Shown: positions 34,294 through 58,828, numbered from the stretch's first letter. The stretch is DNA of 64,000 nt from an uncultured Caldilinea sp. (GCF_937128415.1 NZ_CAKZMJ010000026.1:121562-185561), one strand, 5' to 3'. Made by a program: numbers and translations. Notes: generated from the sequence alone by a model not told the origin.

Positions 34294-34818
34294 TTATGTC
34301 TCCACGAGGGTCGCCCGCGTCTTATAAATTTCCGCAAGTCGCTGATAATGCACCGGCCCCTCGTCGAGTCGGGCGTTCTGTGCAGTGCTGAGCGAGCCGC
34401 GCACGGCGCCGGGCACGCCCGCAACCAACACGGCATCCGGAATACGGGTGTTTTCACGCACGACCGCACCGGCAGCAATCAGCGTCCCTTTGCCGACCAC
34501 GGCGCCGCTGAGCACGACGGCACCCATCCCCACCAGCGCGCCGTCGCCGATCGTGCACCCCTCCAGCACTGCGCCGTGCCCGATCAAGACGTCGTTTCCA
34601 ATGACGGTGTTTTCCCGTTCGTTGACGTGGATGACCACATTGTCCTGAATACTGGATCGTTCGCCGACGACAATCTCGCCTGTATCTCCCCGCAGCACGG
34701 CGCCGAACCAGATGTTCGCCCCGGCCTTGACCGTCACGTTGCCGATCAGCACTGCGGTCGGGGCAATGTAGGCGTCTTCCGCAATCTTGGGGCGCACACC
34801 GTTGAACTCGATGATCAT
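34294..34818 (-). CDS. Gamma-carbonic-anhydrase-like hexapeptide-repeat protein with altered metal site
   Basis: 174 aa left-handed beta-helix: repeats such as IGNVTVKAGANIWFGAVLRG and IGDGALVGMGAVVLSGAVVG. Gamma-CA trimers bind zinc or iron by three His. Two are present (His64 in VVIHVNE, His81 in IGHGAV), but the third position (usually H in GAxLHGC) is Glu86 (GAVLEGC). Trimerising residues look normal. It could be a carbonic anhydrase with a 2-His/1-Glu site or a non-catalytic/acetyltransferase-like relative. ATG 34818. Confidence 0.85.
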   Translation of the reverse strand: MIIEFNGVRPKIAEDAYIAPTAVLIGNVTVKAGANIWFGAVLRGDTGEIVVGERSSIQDNVVIHVNERENTVIGNDVLIGHGAVLEGCTIGDGALVGMGAVVLSGAVVGKGTLIAAGAVVRENTRIPDAVLVAGVPGAVRGSLSTAQNARLDEGPVHYQRLAEIYKTRATLVET

Positions 34819-34933
34819 ATTCGCTCCACATTGGACAAAGAAAGAATTTTTTGCGATAGTCTAGCCAGCATAGGTTGAAACCTCTTCACCATTATAGACA
34901 AGAAAGCGCAGAGAGAAACAAGAAAGCGTAAAG

Positions 34934-36196
<1,263 letters not shown>

Positions 36197-36308
36197 GCGC
36201 CTGGGGCGCCTACATGCGACGCTTCCGCGTCACGCAACACACATCACGCAACAAGCAACACGCAACACGTTTCTCTTTCATTCAACATCTCATCAAGGAG
36301 GACGCACT

Positions 36309-36593
<285 letters not shown>

Positions 36594-36605
36594 GTTTTGC
36601 TTCCC

Positions 36606-36634
36606 TTGAAGGATGGCCCAGTCTTCGATATACT
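36606..36634 (+). promoter_or_regulatory. Promoter TTGAAG-N17-TATACT for the NuoEF/HoxU module
   Basis: -35 at 36606-36611, exact 17-nt spacer, -10 at 36629-36634; leader ~40 nt to ATG 36680. Confidence 0.6.
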
Positions 36635-36679
36635 GAGGGCGACTTGTTCGAACCTTTGGCAAGAATGGCCTGAAATCCT

Positions 36680-39161
<2,482 letters not shown>

Positions 39162-39168
39162 GCTGTAT

Positions 39169-40005
39169 ATGGTGGAGTTGCCCGCCATCCTGTTTGGCTT
39201 ATTTGCCGCGCTGAGCTGGGGCGGAGGCGATTTCTGCGGCGGCCTGGCGTCAAAACGCGCCGACGCCTACACGGTGGTGCTGGTGGCCGAATTTGTCGGC
39301 GCTGTGGGGCTGGCGACGCTGGCGCTCGTCTTCCAGGAGGCGGCGCCCGCCCTCGAACCCTTGCTGTGGGCGGGCGCCGGCGGGTTGGTCGGTGCAGTTG
39401 GACTCCTGGCGCTCTATCGGGCGCTCTCGCTGGGGCACATGGGCGTCGTGGCGCCCCTTTCGGCGGTGCTTGCGGGCGTCGTCCCAATTGCTGCGGCGGT
39501 CTGGATCGACGGCTGGCCCTCCGCCGTGCAACTCGCCGGCTTCATGGCGGCGCTGGCGGCGGTCTGGTTGCTGACAGGCGGCGCAGAAGGGGTGATCACC
39601 CGCCGGGTGTTGGGCTACGCCTTGCTCGCCGGCGTCAGCTTCGGCTTCTACTTCGTGCTCATCGATCAGGCGACGGCGGGCGGCGTCTTCTGGACGTTAG
39701 CTTTTGCGCGCACCGCTGGCGGCGTCATGTTGCTGGCCGTCGTGCTGGCGACCCGGCGTCCGCTCTGGCCATCACTCGACGCGCTGCCGCTCAACCTCAT
39801 GGCCGGCGGCCTGGACGCGGCGGGCAACCTCTTCTTTGCGTTGGCGGCGCTGGCCGGTCGGCTCGATGTCGCCGCAATCGTCTCCTCGCTCTATCCGGGT
39901 GCAACCGTGCTGCTGGCCTGGGCTCTGCTGGGGCAACGGCTCAACCGCCCGCAGATGGTGGGCGTCGCCGCAGCGCTGACCGCCATCGTGCTGATTGCCG
40001 TGTAA
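39169..40005 (+). CDS. EamA/DMT-family transporter
   Basis: 278 aa with ten predicted transmembrane helices in two EamA repeats (ALSWGGGDFCGGLASKR in the first; YALLAGVSFGFYFVLIDQA in the second). These permeases export amino acids, metabolites or drugs; substrate unknown. ATG 39169 is 7 nt after the iron-sulfur gene stop with AAAGGTGAG as ribosome site, so it is probably on the same transcript, though a functional link to electron transfer is not obvious. Confidence 0.88.
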   Translation: MVELPAILFGLFAALSWGGGDFCGGLASKRADAYTVVLVAEFVGAVGLATLALVFQEAAPALEPLLWAGAGGLVGAVGLLALYRALSLGHMGVVAPLSAVLAGVVPIAAAVWIDGWPSAVQLAGFMAALAAVWLLTGGAEGVITRRVLGYALLAGVSFGFYFVLIDQATAGGVFWTLAFARTAGGVMLLAVVLATRRPLWPSLDALPLNLMAGGLDAAGNLFFALAALAGRLDVAAIVSSLYPGATVLLAWALLGQRLNRPQMVGVAAALTAIVLIAV

Positions 40006-40024
40006 GCGACGGACCACACACCAC

Positions 40025-40038
40025 GTGACAATTGTCAC
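40025..40038. promoter_or_regulatory. Perfect 14-bp palindrome (GTGACAATTGTCAC), possible operator
   Basis: Dyad symmetric site 20 nt after the EamA stop and 130 nt before the next gene. The shape is that of a dimeric repressor site; no regulator gene is adjacent. Confidence 0.4.
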
Positions 40039-40084
40039 TGACCCTCTCTCCTCCGCATCGGTATCCTGAAGCAGAAGATAGGCG

Positions 40085-40138
40085 CAGCCCAGCAGGCGAG
40101 GCTCCGCTCTCGGTGGGGTGGCCTGCCTGGATAGGCTG
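40085..40138 (+). promoter_or_regulatory. Long imperfect hairpin in the leader of the 40168 gene
   Basis: CAGC (40085-40088) and CCAGCAGGC (40089-40097) pair with GCCTGCCTGG (40121-40130) and GCTG (40135-40138), with one bulged base and a short internal loop. It ends 30 nt before the start codon. Could be a leader regulatory structure or the EamA terminator; no known riboswitch recognised. Confidence 0.35.
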
Positions 40139-40167
40139 TCCATAGGGAAAGATGAGGTTTGCAGACA

Positions 40168-42916
<2,749 letters not shown>

Positions 42917-42923
42917 GTGGAGT

Positions 42924-42929
42924 ATTATC
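42924..42929 (-). promoter_or_regulatory. -10-like box (GATAAT) 7 nt before the kinase start
   Basis: Minus strand GATAAT, 7 nt, then ATG 42916, no ribosome site. Same geometry as at 806 and 22230. Confidence 0.35.
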
Positions 42930-42977
42930 GGCGAACAACCGGCGCATTTCCCCTCTGCGCCGTTCTACGACCCTCCC

Positions 42978-43655
<678 letters not shown>

Positions 43656-43697
43656 ATCCGGCTTCCAAAAGAAGGATCGAATGAATCTATCATTTCG

Positions 43698-43726
43698 ATT
43701 GTAGACAAGCCTGAGAGGCGTGTCAA
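43698..43726 (-). promoter_or_regulatory. Promoter TTGACA-N17-TACAAT for the two-component operon
   Basis: Minus strand: consensus -35 TTGACA (43721-43726), 17 nt, TACAAT (43698-43703). One of the two best promoters in the window. Confidence 0.75.
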
Positions 43727-43781
43727 ATCATTCGCTGTTTTCCCCCTGATACGCTTGCTTTTCCTTTTGTCTACAGGTCGG

Positions 43782-43790
43782 TGCTACAAT
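43782..43790 (+). promoter_or_regulatory. Extended -10 (TGCTACAAT), probable fumC promoter
   Basis: TG-N-TACAAT at 43782-43790; leader to fumC ATG 43923 would be about 125 nt. No clear -35. Confidence 0.45.
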
Positions 43791-43922
43791 CGAAGCGGGC
43801 GCTGGACAGATGTGAGGAGTCGATGAAAGCGGCTGCAGGGCTCGCCCGTAGAGGCGACAGCCGCTTGAAGCATAGCAAAATGATTCTCGCCATTCCGAAA
43901 ACCCAAAAAAGGAGTCGAATCT

Positions 43923-45311
<1,389 letters not shown>

Positions 45312-45332
45312 ATAGAGGGCGTCTATCCAAAC

Positions 45333-45364
45333 AAAAAAGCTCCGGTGAACGCCGGAGCTTTTTT
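45333..45364. terminator. Bidirectional rho-independent terminator
   Basis: AAAAAA, stem GCTCCGG (45339-45345), loop TGAACG, stem CCGGAGC (45352-45358), TTTTTT. Serves fumC on the plus strand and the M23 peptidase gene on the minus strand. Confidence 0.92.
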
Positions 45365-45395
45365 GTTTGCGCTGTCGCCGAGCCGCCTGGCCATC

Positions 45396-46721
<1,326 letters not shown>

Positions 46722-46967
46722 ATATGCTCTCTCCATGGAGTCAGGTTCAGGCCGGTCGGCTGCATTTGCTCGGATTGCTTATGGCGCCCCGGTGAGCATC
46801 GTCAATTCTGCGTCGACTGAACCTGCTTTGAGTTAAGCCGGATGATGCAAGCATCGGCTGATCGGCGGCTCATTTTTGACAAAAGAACAACAGCCGCACA
46901 GAAAAAGATTCTAGCACTTTGTACGCGGCGCGACAAGCGGCGAAAGGCTATTTTGAGGGGGAAAAAC

Positions 46968-46998
46968 GACGATCCTCGCAAAGTGTGCAAGGATCGTC
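46968..46998 (-). terminator. Rho-independent terminator of rho
   Basis: Arms 46968-46980 and 46986-46998 form a 13-bp stem with one mismatch and a 5-nt loop; on the minus strand it is followed by GTTTTTC. It starts 41 nt after the rho stop. The rest of 46722-46967 holds no gene. Confidence 0.8.
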
Positions 46999-47038
46999 GC
47001 CCAATCGTAGGTTTTTCGTAGATTAAAAATCTTGACGA

Positions 47039-48316
<1,278 letters not shown>

Positions 48317-48841
48317 ACTTTCATCCTTCTATGTAACTATGGAATACCGGTGAGGGTGATAACACCCAACGTATAAATTTATTTATGCGTTCGTTTTGCG
48401 ACGGTTGACGGTGTGCACTGTTTCTAATAACGAGTCGCAGAGCGTTGCAGATTCTGTGGAGCTCACAGCTCGACGTCTGCCGCAACCACTCCCCGTCAAC
48501 GCGATGCGAATTTCGGTCCTCTGGAGAGAGGACGTCGAGCTAAAGGCAGTTATGTGAAGCAACGCTGCGTTACGGTGGGAGTAATCAGGTCTTTCCTTGT
48601 GGACGACTGACAATGCAGACGACTAGGGAAACAACTCAGGGAAGTGGAAAATCCCAGCGAGAGGGTCATCCCCGAATCTGTTATTATTATATCAACAGTA
48701 AGCTTCGCCGTCAACTCACTCAAATACTTAATTATAATGGAGGCGTCGCTTTAGCCCAAAGCAGAGGGCGGAGATTGCTGATTTTGTCTGCAATCCCCGC
48801 CCTGCAAAGGCGATATGCCGGAGTTTTGGAGTGCAAGCGTT
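48317..48841. other. 525-nt gene-free region between rho and crp with strong hairpins
   Basis: No gene supported. Structures: outer stem GTTGCAGA/TCTGC-CGCAAC with inner GAGCT-CAC-AGCTC (48444-48486), then GTCCTCT-GGAG-AGAGGAC (48516-48533). A GGGTG-TTAT-CACCC hairpin lies about 35 nt before the rho start codon. The sequence around 48449-48473 loosely resembles 19718-19740. Likely the rho leader plus the crp terminator. Confidence 0.5.
48761..48805 (-). terminator. Candidate terminator after the Crp/Fnr gene
   Basis: Arms 48761-48778 and 48790-48805 pair over about 15 bp (GGGCGGAGATTGC with GCAATCCCCGCCC, one mismatch). It begins 37 nt after the gene's stop; only a weak T-run follows on the minus strand. 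Confidence 0.5.
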
Positions 48842-50082
<1,241 letters not shown>

Positions 50083-50790
50083 TTACTGTATGGACTGTCG
50101 CCAGTCCAGAAAAGCTTTCCACCGGGCGGACTGGGTGGGCGTCAGCAAAGGTTGCAGTTCTTTCTGGGCGTGATTCCAAAAAGGCGCCGCTTGCTCGGAC
50201 GCCTCATGAGTCGCAAGCAATCCGGCCAGATGGAGCGCCATGGTGCGCACCGGAGGGGCGTTCTGCGCCAGATGAATCGCTGCATCGGCGCCAGCGATGA
50301 AGAGTTCCCGATCTTCGTCGAACGATGCGTCGCCGCCCTCCAGCAGTTGACGCAGATGCCCTTCGCTGATGCGTTTCAGCACGTCTGAAAAGATTTCGAC
50401 CACGACCCGCTCGCCGGTGCGCACTGCCAGGGCCGCCGCCCGGCTGAAGCAATAGTCGCCGGCTAAGATCGTGCTCCCCAGCACGGATGAATACGCCGCT
50501 CCTCCTCGATCCGCCTCCCCGAGCCGGATATGGACGTTGATCGCCAGATGCAGCATTTCCAGGGCGGCTGCCAGATCGATGCGCCGTCGGCGCGCCGCCT
50601 CATCGTCCTGAGCGGGCATGCCGGCGGCAAGGACGAGCGCTCCCCGCTGTAGAGGATAGGTGCGACGCAGCTCCTGCGCCACCATCTGGCTGAAGGGCGG
50701 AAACAGCTCCGTCAACGCCTCGTGCAGAGTTTGCTCCACCTCCTTGAGCTCCGCTTCTAATTCCTGAAGGGCAACGTTTGTTTTGTCCAT
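50083..50790 (-). CDS. Polyprenyl-synthetase-like protein lacking the DDxxD motifs
   Basis: 235 aa. The middle matches trans-isoprenyl diphosphate synthases in pattern: RGALVLAAG, AAALEMLHLAINVH, RGGAAYSSVLGSTILAGDYC, FSRAAALAVR, ISEGHLRQLLEGG. At the first aspartate-rich motif (normally HDDxxD) it has VHIRLGE (about 86-92), and no second DDxxD is found. The protein therefore keeps the helical fold but not the metal/diphosphate site. It lies 60 nt downstream of the CarH-like gene on the same strand. Probably a non-catalytic partner or regulator; a terpenoid link is inference. Confidence 0.65.
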   Translation of the reverse strand: MDKTNVALQELEAELKEVEQTLHEALTELFPPFSQMVAQELRRTYPLQRGALVLAAGMPAQDDEAARRRRIDLAAALEMLHLAINVHIRLGEADRGGAAYSSVLGSTILAGDYCFSRAAALAVRTGERVVVEIFSDVLKRISEGHLRQLLEGGDASFDEDRELFIAGADAAIHLAQNAPPVRTMALHLAGLLATHEASEQAAPFWNHAQKELQPLLTPTQSARWKAFLDWRQSIQ

Positions 50791-50811
50791 GGCGGCTCTT
50801 TTCTACAGCGG

Positions 50812-50850
50812 CGTTGTCATTGACCAGACATTGTCGTCGACCAAGCGTTG

Positions 50851-50862
<12 letters not shown>
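50812..50862. repeat. Three degenerate 17-bp tandem repeats at the end of the carH-like gene
   Basis: Units 50812-50828, 50829-50845 and 50846-50862, consensus CRTTGTCRTYGACCARR. They cover the stop codon of the CarH-like gene and the gap to the polyprenyl-synthetase-like gene, so they could be an operator or a slippage product. Confidence 0.6.
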
Positions 50863-52002
<1,140 letters not shown>

Positions 52003-52044
52003 GCAATGCTCGCCGTTGCTCTACGCGCTGCTTATAGCATAGGT

Positions 52045-52065
52045 ATTGTACTGATTTTTTACAAT
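52045..52065 (-). promoter_or_regulatory. Inverted ATTGTA/TACAAT pair at the carH-like promoter
   Basis: ATTGTA (52045-52050) and TACAAT (52060-52065) form a dyad with 9-nt spacing. On the minus strand the gene-proximal TACAAT can serve as -10 for the CarH-like gene. The dyad is a candidate autoregulatory site. Confidence 0.4.
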
Positions 52066-52179
52066 CTTAGCACGGTCTTTAGGATTGAGCAATTCGGCCG
52101 AAGTTTACGTAACGATTAAAGCTTTCCTCCTTCGCGGTCACGCCGAACCCTTGAGAGACAGGGTTCATTGTCCATCGAC

Positions 52180-53245
52180 TTATCGAAATGTCGCCGGAAC
52201 TGCTGGCTTTCGATGGTGCAAAGATTGTTGCGCCGCCAACACGCTCGCCACGGCGCGACGATCGTCCGCCGCAGCGGCAAGCGGCGCCTCGCCGAGACGG
52301 ACAGCCGCCAAAAATCGAGCGACGCTCGCTCGATATGGATCGATCCGGTCAACCGGTAGAGGCTGCATCTGTTCGCCGCGCTGCAGCGTCAGGTGGCTGT
52401 GCGAGTCGTCGGGCCGGCAGCGCAGCGCAGTTAAACAGCCGGTCTCCCCGTAGATGGTGATGCGCGTCGGCGCGTGCGGCAGCACAAAGGAGTCATGAAC
52501 AATCGCCGGCGCCCCTCCGCGCAGTTGCACAACGCTGAGCGCATCCTCTGCGCTCTCACCGCCCAGCAGATTCTGGAGAGAATGCGTCTGGATTTCCACC
52601 GGGTCGCTCAGCAAAAGATAGGCCAACAGGTCGATGTCGTGCAAGAGGCGGTCCCATAAAACGCCGCCGAAGGGCCGACGGAGGCGCCAGCCCCTCTCAT
52701 CGAGCGGCGGCAGCGCCGTGTTGTCGATTTGCACGCCGAGCACCGCACCGATGGCGTCTTCCTGGAGCAGATCGCGCAGCCGCCGCACCACTCCTGTCGC
52801 CCGCCAGGCGTAATTCACCGCCAGCGCCACGCTGCGGTGACGCGCCAGCTGTTCGAGTTCGCGACTTTCATCGAGATCGTCGCTGAGCGGCGGCTCGCAC
52901 AACACGTGTTTGCCGGCCATCAGGGCGGCGCGCACGGTCTCCGCGTGATGACGAGGATGATTGCCCACATAGACGCACTGCACTTCCCGGCGCTCCAGCA
53001 ACGAGGTCAGGTTGTCGCCGGCATGAACGACGCCGTGCATCGCAGCGAAATGTTGCGCCCGCCGCAAATTATAGCTGTAGACGGCGGCCACGTAGGCGCT
53101 CATGACATCCGCCGCACCCACGGCAGGCGGCTGTTGTTGAATGGCAGGAATTATCCAGCGGGCGGCGACCCGGCTGGCGCCCGCGATCAGAAATCCCACG
53201 GAGCGTTCATCGAGCCTGCGCAGCGCAAGCGTGGGAGCCGGTGCG

Positions 53246-53253
<8 letters not shown>
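52180..53253 (-). CDS. Gfo/Idh/MocA-like oxidoreductase with substituted EKP motif
   Basis: 357 aa. Rossmann start is FLIAGASRVAARW, less canonical than GxGxxG. The motif that normally reads EKP is Glu120-Pro-Pro (CEPPLSDDLDES), so the catalytic lysine is missing. The C-terminal substrate domain is kept (FGGVLWDRLLHDIDLLAYLL, with His/Asp). It may bind cofactor without dehydrogenase activity or use another residue. ATG 53253 lies 8 nt inside the end of parB, so it is translationally coupled to the parAB operon. Confidence 0.82.
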
Positions 53254-54166
<913 letters not shown>

Positions 54167-54204
54167 CGTATGCCTCCATCTTGTACGACTTTACGACACG
54201 CGTT

Positions 54205-55020
54205 TTATGACACGCGTTGCAGCGATGAAGCCGAAATCTGGACGCGCACGCCTTCGACGCGCTGCAGAAATTCCTGCGCCAGCGCCTGGTAGGCCATGGC
54301 GCCGGCGCTCATCGGCGCGTAGCTCAGGATGGTTTGCCCATGGGAGGGCGCCTCGCTCAGGCGCACGTTGCGAGGAATAATCGTCTGGAACACTTCTTTG
54401 GGGAAAAACCGACGCACCTCTTCCACCACTTCCTGTCCCAGATTGGTGCGCGCGTCGTACATGGTCAACAGAACGCCGGCAATCACAAGCCGTTCGTTGA
54501 GAATCTCTCTCACCTGACGAATGGTGTTGAGCAGCAGGCTCAGCCCTTCCAGCGCCAGATATTCGCACTGCACCGGGATGATCACCCCATGGGTGGCGGC
54601 GGTGAGTCCGTTGATGGTCAACAATCCCAGGCTGGGCGGTTCATCGATGAAGATGTAGTCATATTTTTCGACGATGGGCGCCAGTGCGCGGGCCAGCAGG
54701 CGCTCGCGCGCCATCACGCCGGCCATTTCGACTTCGGCGCCGGCCAGGTCGGTGCTTGAAGGAAGCAGGTCGAGGTTCATCCACTGCGTGAGCGTCAACG
54801 CCTCCTGTACGGGACGACCATCGATCAGGACGTCGTAGAGGCTCACCGACAGCGTGCGCGGGTTGATTCCCAGGCTGGTTGTCGCGTTGCTCTGCGGGTC
54901 GGCGTCGACCAACAGGACGCGCCGTCCGCTCGCCGCCAGATAGGCGCCCAGGTTGACGGCGGTCGTCGTCTTGGCGACCCCGCCTTTTTGATTTGCAAAG
55001 CAGTAGATACGCGCCGTCAT
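54205..55020 (-). CDS. parA: Chromosome partitioning ATPase ParA (Soj)
   Basis: 271 aa. Deviant Walker A KGGVAKTTTAVNLG (Lys12), switch region DADPQSNATTSLG, and Walker B FIDEPPSLGLLT, where many homologues have DCPPSLG. Pairs with ParB. ATG 55020 has AAGGAG about 15 nt upstream, so initiation may be weak. About 110 nt separate it from the PfkB kinase gene. Confidence 0.96.
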   Translation of the reverse strand: MTARIYCFANQKGGVAKTTTAVNLGAYLAASGRRVLLVDADPQSNATTSLGINPRTLSVSLYDVLIDGRPVQEALTLTQWMNLDLLPSSTDLAGAEVEMAGVMARERLLARALAPIVEKYDYIFIDEPPSLGLLTINGLTAATHGVIIPVQCEYLALEGLSLLLNTIRQVREILNERLVIAGVLLTMYDARTNLGQEVVEEVRRFFPKEVFQTIIPRNVRLSEAPSHGQTILSYAPMSAGAMAYQALAQEFLQRVEGVRVQISASSLQRVS

Positions 55021-55132
55021 GGTTGGCCGGTTGCGTCTCCTTCGTGCAGCGCACTGCGTTGCAGCTCAATCTTCAGCAAAGGAATATTAATGCATCTCAT
55101 GGCATTTCATGCAATCGGTCATTGCAGCGCGC

Positions 55133-56050
55133 TCAGAACTTCGTCTGTTCCACGAACGTCGGCTCGAAGGGGTGCGCCTCCATGTATGCAAGGATTGCTT
55201 GACGAGTGGGAATGCCGGTCGTCCCCACATGTTCGACGCTCATCGAGGCCGCCACATTGCCGAAGCGCGCCGCCATGATCGGGTCGCCCGTCTCTTCGAG
55301 ACGAATCAGAAATGCAGTCGTAAAAATGTCGCCTGCACCCGTCGGGTCGACCTCCACGGCCGGACGCGGGGGGATCTTCGTCTCCAGAATGCCGCCGTCC
55401 GGCTGTCGTTGAAAGACGGTGGAGCCATCGCGGTATTCCGTGACCACGATCAGCGGCACATGCTCGAACGCCGGGGCCAATCGCTCCCATTCATAGTCAA
55501 TATCTTCCAGGGACAACACCAGCGCATCCAAATGTGGAAGAATCTGCTCTGCGCTTTCCCACGGTTTGCTGTGCACCCGGCCATCGACGTCCCAGCGACG
55601 CATCCAACCCTGCGGGACCGCTGCGACAAGCGTCTCCTGCGGGAAGAGCGCAGCGACGTCCGGCTCGATCTCGTCGGCGATAGGGCCGAGCAGCACCATA
55701 TCCGGGCGTCGGCAGGCGACAGGGATGTCGGAGGCGCGGATGGGCGGCGCAGGCGTGAAACAGTATTGAATGCGACCGTGAGGCGTGTAAATATTGGCGA
55801 AAGTGGTGGTCGAGGGGGAAGGCAGGACAATCAGTTGCGTCGACGGAGGCATGGCCGATAGATCGGTCTCCGGCGCCGCGCGCGTGATCACCGTCGGACG
55901 TCGGCCGAGCCGGTCGGCCACGACGGCGGCGAAAGTGACCGTGCCTCCCAGACGATAGGCGTCGAAATGATGGACATCGATCAGGTCGCGGGTGACGTTG
56001 CCGACCAACAGAATGTCCACTGCGAGGCGAGAAGAAATTTCCTGAGTCAT
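55133..56050 (-). CDS. PfkB-family carbohydrate/nucleoside kinase
   Basis: About 305 aa. Ribokinase-like fold: N-terminal LLVGNVTRDLI, GGTVTFAAVVADRLG and the C-terminal catalytic motif DPTGAGDIFTTAF (Asp base, GAGD anion hole). Substrate unknown (sugar, nucleoside or hydroxymethyl-pyrimidine types). Start chosen at ATG 56050 (MTQEISS) with AGGG 6 nt upstream; the long upstream reading overlaps khpB and is antisense-frame noise. Lies between khpB and parA in an origin-proximal operon, an uncommon passenger there. Confidence 0.85.
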   Translation of the reverse strand: MTQEISSRLAVDILLVGNVTRDLIDVHHFDAYRLGGTVTFAAVVADRLGRRPTVITRAAPETDLSAMPPSTQLIVLPSPSTTTFANIYTPHGRIQYCFTPAPPIRASDIPVACRRPDMVLLGPIADEIEPDVAALFPQETLVAAVPQGWMRRWDVDGRVHSKPWESAEQILPHLDALVLSLEDIDYEWERLAPAFEHVPLIVVTEYRDGSTVFQRQPDGGILETKIPPRPAVEVDPTGAGDIFTTAFLIRLEETGDPIMAARFGNVAASMSVEHVGTTGIPTRQAILAYMEAHPFEPTFVEQTKF

Positions 56051-56174
56051 GGCAACCCTATCAATTTTGGGCATCCTACAAACATTCACCCGAGGGCCGT
56101 CTGCGCATCGGGCGAACGCCGGGGCGGTGAAAGCGATCGGGGGCAGGAGGCGCCGCCCAGATTCCGGCTCTCTT

Positions 56175-57050
56175 TCACGCCGATTTGCGAGGAAGAATGT
56201 GCACTTTGCGCCGCTCCCCTTCGCCGCTGCTTTCCGTGATGACGTCGGGGTGATCGCGCAGGGTGAGGTGGATGATGCGACGCTCGCTGGCCGGCATCGG
56301 CTCGAGCGCCAACGCACGTCCGGTCTGGGCGACCTGCTGTGCAGAGCGCAAGGCGAGCTGTGACAGATGCTCCATGCGCCTCCGGCGATAGCCCTCGACG
56401 TCCACCACGATGTTCTTCCAACGGTGAAGGCGCTGATTCACCATCAGGCGCACGAGATATTGCAGATTGTTGAGCGTGTCTCCACGCCGACCGATGAGGG
56501 GATTCAGGTCCTTGCCGTGCAAATCGAGCAATAAATACCGTTGTTCGTTGTCGGCGTCCGGTTCTCGCCACTCGGCGACGACCCTGGCCTCGAAACCCAT
56601 CAAGCGCACGACGTTGCCGAGCAGCTCGCTGGCGAGCTGCGCCAACTGCTCCTCTTCTTCAGCGGAGGACGGCTCCACCGTCTCAGCTTGCTCGAACTCT
56701 TCTGCGCCCTCCGCCTCCGCAGTCGTGAAAACAACATCAGCAGCTTTTAGGGATTGAGAAATCGACTCAGCGCTGCTCACGGCGGGAGGGCGATCCCCGG
56801 CGTCGTGTTGTTGAGGCGCTTCCAGGGAAGGTGGAGCGGAGACGGTGGTCGCCTCAAACTGGGGCGCCGCACTCGCCTGACGCGGCCTGATGCGCACCTG
56901 CGCCGGTTCGCTGCCTAGCCCAAAGATGCCGCGACTGCCCCGACTGATAATTTCGATTTCCGCCTCGGCCTGATTGAGTCCAAGGGCGCGCAGCCCCTCG
57001 GCGATAGCTTCTTCGACGTTCTTGCCGGTGAAGATCTGTGCATCTGCCAT
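56175..57050 (-). CDS. khpB: RNA-binding protein KhpB (Jag/EloR)
   Basis: 291 aa. N-terminal Jag_N domain (FTGKNVEEAIAEGLRALGL, then IISRGSRGIFGLG), a ~100-residue acidic/low-complexity linker, a KH domain (DLNPLIGRRGDTLNNLQYLV) and R3H (MPASERRIIHLTLRDHPDV). Small-RNA/mRNA binder that tunes cell elongation in Firmicutes with KhpA. Standard place directly after yidC (4 nt gap). The linker is longer than in B. subtilis. Confidence 0.95.
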   Translation of the reverse strand: MADAQIFTGKNVEEAIAEGLRALGLNQAEAEIEIISRGSRGIFGLGSEPAQVRIRPRQASAAPQFEATTVSAPPSLEAPQQHDAGDRPPAVSSAESISQSLKAADVVFTTAEAEGAEEFEQAETVEPSSAEEEEQLAQLASELLGNVVRLMGFEARVVAEWREPDADNEQRYLLLDLHGKDLNPLIGRRGDTLNNLQYLVRLMVNQRLHRWKNIVVDVEGYRRRRMEHLSQLALRSAQQVAQTGRALALEPMPASERRIIHLTLRDHPDVITESSGEGERRKVHILPRKSA

Positions 57051-57053
57051 GAT

Positions 57054-58064
<1,011 letters not shown>

Positions 58065-58099
58065 GAGGTTTCTCCTTACGCGGGTTTTTCCTCCCGGCC

Positions 58100-58309
<210 letters not shown>

Positions 58310-58335
58310 CTTGATTCTACTGGACTTGTTTGAAC

Positions 58336-58746
58336 TCAAGCGTTGTGTTCAGAATCGCTCTCCGAAACTTGCTCTGGCGCTTCAGCCACAGCCGACGCAT
58401 GGGCGGCATCCGCCTGGAATAGTTGCGCCCGCCCTAGCAGGCGGGCGCAGGCGGCTTCCATTTCGTGATAGTCCGCGCTGCAGATCGGTTGCCTTGCAAT
58501 CAAGACGATGTCCCACCCCGGTTGAATGCGGTGCTGTTGCAAGCGCATGATCTCGCGTAGGCGTCGCTTGATGCGATTTCGTTGCACAGCCCTTCCGATG
58601 CGGCTGTTGACGGCGAATCCAAACCGGCTGTAAGGCAGGTCGTTGGGCAATGCGCACAGCACAAGCAGATGATTGACGTACGAGCGACCGCGACGCCGAA
58701 CCTCCTGAAAGCGCTCGTTGCTGCGGATTCGATAGCGTCGTTTCAC
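58336..58746 (-). CDS. rnpA: Ribonuclease P protein component
   Basis: 136 aa. Protein subunit of RNase P, which trims tRNA 5' ends. Conserved RNR motif RNRIKRRLREIMR and N-terminal RSNERFQEVRRRGRSYVN. An acidic C-terminal extension of ~20 residues (EAPEQVSESDSEHN) is beyond the usual length. Stop overlaps the possible TTG start of yidD. Confidence 0.95.
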   Translation of the reverse strand: MKRRYRIRSNERFQEVRRRGRSYVNHLLVLCALPNDLPYSRFGFAVNSRIGRAVQRNRIKRRLREIMRLQQHRIQPGWDIVLIARQPICSADYHEMEAACARLLGRAQLFQADAAHASAVAEAPEQVSESDSEHNA

Positions 58747-58828
58747 GGTGTGCAGTCTTGCCTGGCGACCGCGGGTAAGCCATTGCGTTCCTCACCTGCA
58801 GCCAAAATCAGGCTGATCCTTCTCAAGA

